Of a DNA stretch of 64,000 nucleotides, positions 37,201 through 47,806 are shown piece after piece. The notes below the pieces were generated by a model. That model searched no databases. It was given only the letters and a program-made list of their open reading frames with translations, and was not told where the DNA came from. The translations under genes and the position numbers were made by a program. How positions within the stretch are numbered: position 1 is the first letter of the stretch; every line of letters starts with the position of its first letter. Origin of the DNA: Knoxdaviesia capensis (Eukaryota > Ascomycota > Sordariomycetes > Microascales > Gondwanamycetaceae); contig LNGK01000007.1 in the NCBI GenBank assembly GCA_001510575.1, positions 1,296,151-1,360,150 of the forward strand, given 5' to 3'.

Positions 37201-40200
37201 AGGTCTTGGCAATGTCGATGGCGTCAGCCAATCGCAGCGCGAGAATCTCTCCAGGGTTAATCTTATCAGATCATCATGTCCACCCAAAAGAATCTTTAAG
37301 AATTTAACACGGTACTAACACAGTGCCGGGAACTTTTATATATAGTGAGATTACTAAATAAGTTACGTGACGTGAACTTGTCGATTCGCACTACGCCGCA
37401 TCTTACTGGACCCTACGAACCCTAAATATTCCTAGGGTTCTCATTCCGACTATACGTCTTTAGGTTCCCCCGAGCTTGCTCGTTTGCATCTGATAAAAGT
37501 TTGGCTCGGAGGGATGGATGCAAATTTGAAATATTTTGCATCAGGTGTAAGCCACCACCTCGTAAAAAAGGAACGGGGGTAATAGCTTCCAATGTCCTAA
37601 GGGGAAAAATGGAAAAGGCAGGGAACATCCTTTTAGTTGACAGCCCTGTTCCCGGATCTCCCACGTCGCTCATTTACCACCAACCTTTTGCATTTTCGAT
37701 CTGATAACCCAGAAAGTCTATGCGATACTCGTACTGCGCCCCGCGCTTCCGTGCCTCCTTTTGATTTTCTCTCAGGCTGGTTTCCTTGAACAGCAACACC
37801 CCCGTCGACCGCCGACCGCGGGTCCCCGTGAACGTTGTCCTCCTCGCTTCGTCAAAAACGTCCAGGCCGTCAGGCATCAAGAGCCAACAAAAAAAGGAAA
37901 CCCTCTCACGGGCCCCCGAAAAAAAAAGCTAACGGCTCGCTTGAAAAAAAAAAACCTGAGGAGGGCATCAAAAACGAGGCGAGAGAAAAGTCTCAGCAAC
38001 CTCAAAAACGACTCCGCGTTTGGCTTGTCCGGTGCGGGCGAGGTGTATGCAGAGCGCCAGATGAGAACTGCAGAGGAAGAATGCTGGAATACTACGTCCG
38101 ACCCGCTGGACAAAACGAAGATGGACCTGTCAGATTTTGCCTGGCGAAACATGCCAAGCACATGAAAGAAGAATAATTGCAAACAAGAATCAATAGAAAT
38201 TTTCTTTTGTTCGAGGCCATCTCGGCCGCATATGCCCAGACAACACATGCCAACTGTCGCATACTGGCCGTTTGCAATTGTTTTCCCTCTGGGCTCTGGC
38301 ATTTCACGAGAAATCTCACCCGCCCCCTTCCAATTTCTATCCGCCCGCGTCCGATATCGCTCTCTCTCTCCTTCGACCGCCTTTTTGCCTTGCTTCCTGT
38401 CACAAATCCAGACCACTTGCTTCCAATGGTGATACTCGCTTGGTGCTGTGCCTCTCAAGATGCAAGCATGCCAGGTGATTGATAAAGAAAAAGTTTTTCT
38501 CTTCATTTCTCCCTCAGCTGCATCTTGCGTGCCACGTTTCGTCTACATGTCTCTCTGGCTCTTCCCTCCCTCAACAGATTGCCGGCATCTGGTTGGCCCG
38601 GTGCTGGGGGAACTGCATATGTTGCTTGACTCGAAAACTGCGGTGTTTCGTGTAGCAGACGCTTGTCAGTCAGCCAGCCAGCATCTCCCAAGATCGTTCA
38701 GGTCATCAGATGCACGCCAAGCCGAGGGTGACGTGGTTGGATCATTAGGATGGGAGTGAGAGAAAAGGGGTGTCCATACTCTTTTCGCTGCATGTGTTCT
38801 GCCCCCCAACACGATCCGCCCGAGAAGTACCGCCGGAGAAAGCCATGTCCATGTCCACGTCCATCATCAAACAGGACCTATCCTTCCATATTGCTGTGGT
38901 ATTTCCGAGTACGAGCAAGTACCCAGACGTCCTTTCAGGTCATGCTCTTTTGCTTCCGGAAAGGGGGAAGAAACAGGGACAGGCATTGTCATACGTATGT
39001 AATGCCATGTATCGAGGTACTAACTCTATAGACGTTCAGTACAGTACACACATTCACGGTGTATCTCGAGGCTTCCTCTGACGTTCTGCCAGACAGTTAG
39101 AGCTACAGACTGGAAGAACGTCCTGGCAGCTCGGATGAAGCGCCTAAATCTCCGAGAGCCTCCAACAAAGCGACGGGGATGTAAGCTACAGAACCACCAG
39201 TCTCAGTACCCAGAGACTGGATGCGAAGGGACCGGGATTAGAAGTCAGGATTCGCTTTCTATTTCCCCCAACACGACCCGAGACCAAAGCGACAAGTTCG
39301 TCTGATTGATAACGGAGCAGTTTTGTTAGTTTTTTTTTACTGTATGCCCAATGCAACTCATCCAATCTTTCGTTCCCACACCTCCTTCTACCATTGCATG
39401 TACACTTCACTCCCCCGTAGATATTACACTACACTTTGCCTCCCAAAAAGCCTCATCGCGCTCCCATCCAGCCCTCAACATGACGTCTCCAATCCAGACA
39501 CAAATCCACGCCAAGCAAACTGCACCGTGTTCAGCACTGTGCCTCCTTATCAGATCAAACCCAGCTTGTTTGTAACTTTTTGTAGTCCTTTTGTTTGATT
39601 TGGTTTGCTTTGGTTGAACGCCACCCTCTCCAAATATGTGCGAAACCCCAAAGGCGCGGGTTATACACATCACAGCGCTAGGCCCGTTGGAGATGCGCCT
39701 GCACAGCAAATTTGCTCGGCACTTACGGGCGGGGAGGATCCAGTGGGTTGTGCAGGGCCAGAAACGAACAAGTCATCAAGTCGTGGGAAAAGGCAGATCT
39801 CGGGAGAGGTTCACAACGCCGTGGGAATGCTCTGCATCACGGTTCCAGAGACACGAACCCCCGATACCGCCGCGAGCAAGAAAAAAAACAGCTTGCATCA
39901 CCCGAATGACGAGTCTCTTGTTCGCCAACTCGTATTTCTGGGGCTTCCCGGCGCGGCCGGCTCCGGCGCCGCGACCACTCTCAGGCTCCTCCCCTCGCTC
40001 CTGCTCAGCTTTTTTATCTGATTTGTTCCAGGTAAATCACCGGCGGTCCCTCTCATAATAGATACAGTGTCGCTCGCTATCTCGCCCTCCAGCTCGGCAC
40101 ACGCGGCAAAAACAACTCTATTCGTGGTTTCTGTTACTTATTCTGGCCTGGGGCTGAATACCTAGGGGGGGGTAAGTGGTATATTGCTGATATCCTCATC

Positions 40201-41389
40201 TGGCCTCCGGCTAGCAGAAGCGGCTTGGTTAGTCGTATAAAACGAGCAAGACAACAGAGAAAAAAACATAGTATAAAGCCCGGGCTGTCAGGCTAATTCT
40301 ATTTTTTTCACTTTTCAGACTTGGTAAAAATGGAACCGGTAAAGACTTCTCCCGCTGGGTTCAGATCATCTGCTGCCCCGCGATCTCTCGAAGGATGGGG
40401 GTTGTTCTCCCGAGAACGACAATATATCGGTAGTTCGGGAGAAAATCCTAGGCCTCGTGCTGACGGATTCGTGTCCGAGTCTATCGATCTCCCGACGCAG
40501 AGGACAAGTTCTGAAAAAAAAAAAAACCAGATGTGGGAGCCGTGATGCCTTCGACGTCGCGACTCGATTAGGCCGCGATGGAACATGCCGAAGGCCTACA
40601 CGTCCACTGTACCGTCAGAACGTGGTGTCCTCGGCAGCTGAAAAACACAGTCTTCCAATATATCAGCACGCTTTTGGCTGGTCTCCCACACCAAAACCCC
40701 AACCCGGACGCGCTCCCCGATGTAACCACTCCCATATCGCTCTCTCGATCGAGAATAGCCGGGGACAAACCCAACCAGAGAGAAAAAAAGTTATAAAAAA
40801 TATAAAAAATATAAAATGAAAAAGGTGGCAGAACCCCACACGTTCACGACGACTTTGCATCGTGTTCCTCCCATCTTGTCTTCCGCCCCCCCTTCCAACC
40901 TTGCCTCTGGCGTCTTGGCTGTACTGTCCTGGACGTTGTCTCTGGCAGATGGCGGCATTTTGCGCCACCGTCACGGAACCCCGGCGAATGTGGGGCGCTG
41001 GGCTCGCTCGCTGCCGGTGTCTGCCCGAAACCGCCCCTGCGGCGGGCGTGGTTGTGTGTGTGTGTGTGTTTTTTTTTATAGGAGTTATCGACGTTGTGTA
41101 GATGGCGGTGTTTGTTCCGCGCTCGGCACCGGTGGTTCGGCCGGGAGCGAAAAGGGTGTAAGCTTGAGTGACAAGTCGTGATCGCCTCATTCCCCTCAAG
41201 AATTGCTTTACCACCAGTACGTAGATATCCGTGGACTAAGTCGTTCGCATCGTCTACATTTTGTCAGCAGGCTCATGATAACATCTCCTACGACAGTATG
41301 CCATGATTTCTACGCTAAAGTCGCGCTCTCAATGTGCCTGATTGAATGAGTAGTGTTTGTCGATGGCGGTGTCGGGTTGTCATACCAAA

Positions 41390-41402
41390 CCCTAACCCTA
41401 AC
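41390..41402. repeat. telomere-like repeat, two units
   Basis: CCCTAACCCTAAC, two units of the fungal telomere repeat, in the interior of the window about 240 bases left of the GC-rich island. Confidence 0.6.
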
Positions 41403-41522
41403 AAACCAGGTTGTCGCCAATGATTCATGGATGCAAACGCCAACCGCCAGTCCCCAAACCAGAGCAATCGTGAGTCATAGCAACAAGCGCCGATTACGAA
41501 AGCAAGCCAGCTCCCACGAGAC

Positions 41523-41530
41523 TATATATA
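41523..41530 (+). promoter_or_regulatory. TATA-like element before the GC-rich island
   Basis: TATATATA about 110 bases left of the GC-rich island. It could drive a plus-strand transcript through it, but no confident product follows. Confidence 0.25.
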
Positions 41531-41639
41531 GAGAGCCGTTGAGCCTCCCAATACTGTCTCAAAAGTCCAAGCAGACGACACGCACACTATCTCTAGACCC
41601 AAGCTCTATAAGCTACACGTTGTTGCCCAAAACGGGAGG

Positions 41640-43350
41640 GACGTAACCGACGTGCGATGCCCCGGCGCCGCGCCGGCCGGCAGAGCCAGACGACTTCTGG
41701 ACTTTAGACACCATGCCCCTTAGACCACCGGTCTCTTGCCCCGCTGCACAACCACGTTCCGGGCGTTCTAAGACGTCCAGAGGCGGAATGCGCCATATGG
41801 GACGCATACGGTGCAAGACGCCTGGGTGGCAGCATACACGCCGACCGAGGGAGTGGGCACAGCAGGCACCTCTCGGATTCACCGTCAAAGTCGTGGATAT
41901 CCGGGAGATCCGCACATCTGTGGCAAGAACCGCCCCTCACCCGAACCAGGCGGCTGTGTGGAGGCACCGGTTGCTCATACTCGCCCGGGCCGCCACCTCC
42001 GGAGCACAGCTACGAGCCCTTTGCCTTTTATCCGCCTACACCGTGGGGGTGTGTGCGTTGTAGCATCGGCCTTGGATCTGGCTTTGGGGGGGGGNGGGGG
42101 GGGGGGGGGTCTCTGCCGTGTGGAAAAACTTGCGTCATGTCGAGACTCCTGCGCGCACTTCGGGGCTGGTGGCCAGCCTCAACATACTAGACATCCGTGG
42201 ACAACCCCCCGACGCCGTGGGCGAGAAAATATACATAGTCATCGGCTAAGCCCTGTCCAACAAGACTTGCTCTGCGCCGCGCCGCCGGACAGTCGACGAC
42301 CGATGTCCAGGCGACTGACGGGGACATGCACCCAGGAAAGCCCCCTCCCGAGAGGCCGGGGAGACGATAGAGAAGCGAATCTGGTCACCGGTTGGGTAGC
42401 GCATCTCGGGACCGCACAGGTCGTATGACTGGGGTATGCCATCCGCAAACTCTCACGATGGCAACGACCTCCCGAGCTTCGCGGGGCCTGCGCCCAATGA
42501 AGTACCCTCTCTGCAAACGCGTCGGTCGGCAACTATTTTACCCCCAGCAGCGCACACGGCCTTTTCAAAACACGCCTCGCGGCAACTGGCGATACCATGC
42601 CACGCTCCGGAGCCCCCATGACCGCCACGGGAGGAAGAGACAGTTTACCGTGCGGCCGAGCCGAGCACAGCCGTAGATCACGGAGTCCACATTCCTCGCG
42701 ACTCACTCACGCGCTCACTGTGAGAGATCATGCACCCACTACGCAGAAGACACCAGGATTAGAGAGCACTGTCAGAACGCCGCTAACGCCACGTTGGCGT
42801 GACCGTCGGGTCACTGGCCAGTCCCTGGTGGTGTTGTGTTCCCGGGCGCACACCACCACCCGACGGGCTGGTTTGCCCCCGGCTGGCCGGGTTGACGCCA
42901 ACGGTTGAGCAAAGCCGTACCTCCGGAGACGATCGACACTCCCATAGAGCCCTGGGCTATCGGCTGCGGCTGGCCCGGGCGCGGGCTCGGCTGTCAGAAC
43001 GTGCTCTCTGCGGTTGCCCCCCCCCACGTGGGACACAAAGCAGGCCAGCTGGGAGAAGAGACACCGGACAGAAACTGGTCGAAAGGAGAAAGCAGACGCG
43101 CCACCTCCAGATTCTCCTCATCTGAATTGATGCCCCATTCACACCGCACGGGGGCAGAACCGCCGCCTTTCGGGTGCTGGGCGGAGATCACGGGAAAGAG
43201 GACATCGGTGACGTACCACAGCGGCAGACCGCCTGCGACATACGGCCCCGGCTGACATCACAACCCACAGTCGGTTCCGTGGCCCGGCGGCCCGGCCGGC
43301 GAAAGCGATGGAGGAAGTGTATGGTCCGGGCGATAAGTTGATGTCGCCGG
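41640..43350. other. GC-rich island of unknown origin
   Basis: About 1.7 kb that is visibly richer in G+C and CpG than its flanks and lacks their A/T-runs and CT tracts. Several frames of 95-205 codons overlap on both strands. On the minus strand, two protein-like frames (to 42994 and to 42728) meet at a run of nine G near 43018, which may hide a frameshift. A G-run with one N interrupts the left part. No family is recognised, no terminal repeats are obvious, and RIP-like mutation is absent. Confidence 0.45.
42086..42109. other. poly-G run with one undetermined base
   Basis: Twenty-three G with N at 42095. Length is probably unreliable, so any reading frame crossing it is uncertain. Confidence 0.95.
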
Positions 43351-44276
43351 CGCTGTTCGTCCTGTATGATAGAGACTAGTTAGAGCAAGATATCACGACG
43401 TGTTCCAGCCTGGAAAAAAAGAAATTAGCTGATTATGTCACCGGTCCTGCTTAATCACCTCAAAACGTCCTCTCCCATGCCATCACCAGAAAGGCCCTTG
43501 AGGGTGTGTTTTGGCTGTCTTCCTCGCCGTGAAATTTGAGGCCTTTCTCAAGAGTGACCTGATCCTGCAAGTCCAGCTCACCACCAGGAGGGAAATTGCA
43601 ATGGTCGGGTCTATCTGTGCCTCCTACCACGCCCATTTTTTCCTCCCGCCGCCGCCCGCGAAACGAAAGGAAACAAGGGAAAGGACCACCGACGAGAAAT
43701 CATGCCTCTTGCCTGTTGTTTCCCACCCCTGCCTGCAACGTGCAGTGCTCGTTTGGAAACCGCCCCCAAAGACTGCCTCCTTGGCTCTTTCCCGGCCTCC
43801 CCCCACACATCCCCCCCTGTCCACCCATCATCCCAAACAAATCTTCCCAGCTCCTGTTTCCTTCGTGTATGAGATCCCAAGCAATTGGCTTTCGCCCCTG
43901 TTTCACCTTTCGTCCACTAACCACACTGCACTGTACCATTCGGCACCCACGACGGAATGTATCTTTTTGGCGGTAGGCCCATTCATAAGCGACCTCGCGC
44001 TGAACGTACCGCTATTTTTTATCGCTGCGTAGGCGCGGTTGTATCCGCTAACACGGCATGCACCCTCTATCCGCCTTCCACTGCCAAATTTCGCCGCGCT
44101 GTCTAATATGCGCTTCCGTCTCCACGCGCGTCAACCTGCCGTTTTCCAACATCCACCAGCTCGAGTGATGTGTGCAATGGAGTATAAACCCGTGAACCCG
44201 TGAACTGCACTGCACATGCAACAAGACAGTCCCCCCCTCTTGCTTCCCCGGACCGTTTCCAGTCTCCACCTGGAAA

Positions 44277-44309
44277 CACACACACACACACACACACACC
44301 CACGCTCTC

Positions 44310-44347
<38 letters not shown>
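44277..44347. repeat. compound (CA)n-(CT)n microsatellite
   Basis: A CA repeat (44277-44299) followed by a CT repeat (about 44305-44347) with a few interruptions. Confidence 0.9.
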
Positions 44348-44350
<3 letters not shown>

Positions 44351-45029
44351 CCACCAAAGACACAAAGATTCCCAAATCACGCCCGTGCCTGGCCCCGTAG
44401 ATCATGGAGCTTTCCCTGCTTCTGCCTGCCTTTCTCCTCAGGCCAGACCCGAACCACCCGCGCCCCCCGTTTGGCTGGCTGGTTCTATAAGGGGCGAAGG
44501 GGGCCCGACCTTAAGTCTAACTAGAACACCTATATTCTATGATCATGTACAGTACTGTCGTTCTCTGATAGGTCGCTCCCTTGGTGACATTGTTGGTCCG
44601 GAGTAGCTGTTGCAAAGTACCCTCTACCCGGCCCAGCTACGGCTCAGGTACACCGCGTTGGTTCAGCACAGAGTCGCCGGACGGGGCAGCGGCCAGGGAC
44701 AAACAGCCAGTCTCATGTTTCTGCTCCCGGATCGACTCCCAGACCCTGGGGCCTGCCCCCCCCAGTTCTCTCTCCCCGTGCGTATCTTGCATCTTGTATC
44801 GCATCTGGCCCTGCTCTATCACCTTCTTTCCAAGTTGTCCCCCTTCGTTTCTGGCCTGGACACCCGTCCACCATCTTTCCCAGCTGTTCCGGCCTATACC
44901 ACGACCGCTTACCCTATAGTTGCATCCCCCAATTGACCAACCACAGTCCCGCCTCGCGGATCTTCACTCTCGCCGTATGAAGGCCGTCGCGGATGTGAGC
45001 CCTGCCGCGACTGGACCATTGCGTTGCCG

Positions 45030-46053
45030 AAGGAACTCGCTGCTTCCACCTTCTCCTCTCTCTCTCTCTTTCTCTCTCCTCTGTGTCTCCTTCGTCTATT
45101 TTCGTCCTGTGCATCTTTTCCCATCTTTTTCTCCGGCTGGCCCGTCCCTTCCTCCTCCTGCTAACTCTTCCGGTCTTCCTTCGTTTCTCCCGTGTTTCTG
45201 GATGCTGTTCTGCCGCGCTTCTCCATTAAACATTTCTTTGACTTGCTCTCGCCCCCGTCACCCTGTCACCAACAGTCCAACACTAACACCTACCCAAGTC
45301 GGCCTTGCGGGTTGTGCTAGCCTTTCCTCTCCCACACCCCCTTCTCACTTGCTCTTTGTTTCTGATCTTCTGCTTCCGTCCTTCCTCTCCTTCTCTCTTT
45401 CTTTTCCCCCTTCACCCTCACCCTCTTCTTTTATCTTTTCTCCTATCAGCTTGCCGGTCCTTGCTTTTATCTTATTCTTCCGGCTGGCCTTGGAAAGCTT
45501 ATTACTCCTCTGTTCGCCGAGATCCTTTCTCGTTCCTCGTTCCTCGTTTGTTCTTGAACCTCTTCTTCTACTTCCTCTTTTCACCACCTTCATCACATAC
45601 TTCTCTTCTATCAACCTTCCGTCAAAAACCTACCTGTTCTGCTTCGTGATGCTGGAAGTCCACGAATCTTTGCATTTTACTGTGACCCTTCCATCGTCGT
45701 CGAACCCGGCCCTCGACATCGCCATCTTCTCATAGTCCGGCCTTCTGTGGATTTGGTGGTTCTCGCATCGTGTCTAGCGCTGCTTTCGCTTGTGCCATCA
45801 ACACTAAAACGCTCCTGTGCCTTTCTTTTCCGGATACCCTTTGTTTCTGTTCGCTTCTTTTAATTTTCTTCTTCAACTTGCTTCTTTCTTGTTTTGCGTT
45901 TATACACACCTTGGATTCCAATTCACCTCATCGACGATTTGATCCTTCCATCTGCAATTATTCGACATCTTTTGCAGAATCCGTTGTCTCAATATCTCTC
46001 CCATCCGCACGCTCTTAATTCTTTCTTCCCTGCGCTCCTTCACCACCTTCACC
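45030..46053 (+). other. pyrimidine-rich tract, probable leader of the P450 gene
   Basis: About 1 kb of mainly C and T on the plus strand leading directly into the ATG at 46054. CT-rich leaders mark transcription starts in filamentous fungi, but this one is several times the usual length. The long open frame within it is a product of base composition. Confidence 0.5.
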
Positions 46054-47806
46054 ATGACTGCCCTCATCCCCATCGAAATCCCGCACATTGCCCTTGGCGG
46101 CAAGAACCTCACCTCCTACTTGGCCATTGGCTCCATTCTATTGGTAGTATGGCTAGTACGGTCTCAAAAAAAGAACCTCATCGACGCCCCTTTCTATAAG
46201 GGCTCCAAGAAAGGCTGGCTATTCGACGCCGAGACGTTGATCCTGGATAGCTACCAGAAGGTGAGCCAAGACAAATCGAGTTGCAACCTGAGAAAGAAGC
46301 AAATAAACATGCTAACTCTCGTGAACCGAACCTTCAGTACCGGGATCAAGTATACCAGATCCGGGCCACAGAAGGCCAACAGATTCTCGTCCCTCCCACG
46401 TTGATATCCGAGCTGAAGGGGCTCCCGGAGGAGGTTCTCAGTGCCACCGAGGCTGTTAGTGAAGTATGTCGATGCTCTAGATCGAGTTTCCTGGAGAGGG
46501 TGACCTTTCTGCCGTGCCTTACTAACCATGGGTTCGGATTTCCAGGCCCTGATGAGCAAATACACCCAATTCTCCGGTGGCCATAACGGAGATTTGCTGT
46601 CGAACGTTGTCCGGCTGAAGTTGACCCAGAACCTGGCGCGTCTCATTCCCCAGCTCAAGGAAGAGTTGGAATACATCACGGCAACCGAGTTCCCCGAGTG
46701 CAAAGACTGGACGCCCGTCAAGTTCCAGCCGTTCGCGCTTCGTGCTGTGGCTCGCCTGAGTGGTCGGGCTTTCGTTGGATCCAGCATCAACCGCAGCGAA
46801 GAATGGATGGATACCAGCATAAACTATGCTATCCATGTGTTTGTTGCCGTTATCAAGCTACAGTTCATCCCCGAGGTGCTGCGCCCGGTTGGACAGTACG
46901 CAGTCTCGGAACTTCGCCAACTGCGTCGAGACGTTGACACGGCGAAGAAGCTGCTCCAGCCGGTCATCGAGGAGCGGTTGCGCGACATGAAGCTGGGAAC
47001 CGGCAATGAGGCACCGCCGGACGACCTGACTCAGTGGCTGATCGACGCTCTCCCCGAGTCGGAAAAGGCGGACGTCGAAATCCAGGCGCGGTTGCAGCTC
47101 ATCCTCGCGGCTGCATCAATCCACACGACAAACAATCTGCTCACCGATTGCATGTACGATCTTGCCGCTCGACCTGAGGTTCAGGAAATGCTTCGTGAAG
47201 AGGCGTATCAAGTTCTGGAGGTCGAGAATGGCTGGCCACGCAAAGACAGCATGGCGCGGCTAAAGAAGCTTGACAGCTTCATCAAGGAAGTGCAACGCCT
47301 TTCTGGAAACATTAGTAAGTTGTTCTCTGCTCACATGATACGGAGTGGATGAACAAAACAGGCACTAACCGGTTTTTACAGCGGCGTTCATACGCAAGGT
47401 CATCCGACCGATCGATCTCTCGGACGGCACTCACCTGCCAGCCGGATCGAAGCTTCTGTGTCCGCAAGCCGGCGTCTCGCATGACGACCGGTACTTCCCC
47501 GATGCCGACGAGTTCGATGCGCTGCGCTTTTACAAGCTGCGCCAACAGTCGGAAGAGGACGCCAACCGATGGCAGTTCTCATCGATCGGCGACACCAACC
47601 TCAACTTCGGCGCGGGCAAGCACTCGTGCCCGGGAAGATTCTTTGCTGGCAACGAGATCAAGATGGCGTTGGCTTTCTTTGTCCTCAACTATGAAGTGCG
47701 GTTGCAAAAGGGCACCGAGCGGCCCAAGTCGATCTGCATGGTGATGAGCAAGATGCCGAATCCTGGCGTTGAGCTGCTTTTCCGGAAACGGACAGTTCAG
47801 GGTTGA
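46054..47806 (+). CDS. cytochrome P450 monooxygenase, 508 aa, 4 exons
   Basis: Haem monooxygenase anchored in the ER. Exons are 46054-46260, 46338-46463, 46546-47314 and 47382-47806, all with GT-AG introns and matching phases. An N-terminal membrane helix (YLAIGSILLVVWLV) is followed by a short positively charged segment. The I-helix reads LQLILAAASIHTTNN, the K-helix has the required Glu359-x-x-Arg362 (KEVQRLSG), the meander region is DRYFPDADEFDALRFYKLR, and the haem loop is FGAGKHSCPGRFF with ligand Cys450. The sequence style resembles fungal P450s related to ent-kaurene oxidase and indole-diterpene oxidases (family impression only). No terpene cyclase, polyketide or peptide synthase gene lies in the window, so a pathway cannot be assigned. 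The gene appears intact. Confidence 0.95.

Larger units (their letters stand above)
32995..46053. other. 13-kb gene desert
   Basis: No gene I can support on either strand. From left to right: purine-rich probable promoter/leader of the oxidoreductase (33.0-34.1 kb), a 74-base A-run (34219-34292), mixed sequence with homopolymers and TACTGTAC octamers (near 35519, 39039 and 44548), a telomere-like repeat (41390-41402), a GC-rich island (41.64-43.35 kb), CA and CT microsatellites (44277-44347), and a CT-rich tract of about 1 kb running up to the P450 start. The frames present are short and mutually overlapping. Confidence 0.5.

Noticed and set aside
41811..42428. 205-codon plus-strand frame in the GC-rich island
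   Set aside because: Crosses the poly-G run with an undetermined base, so the frame cannot be trusted.
44920..45735. 271-codon plus-strand frame before the P450
   Set aside because: Lies in a C/T-rich tract, so it encodes only Ser, Leu, Pro and Phe repeats; it is best read as leader sequence.
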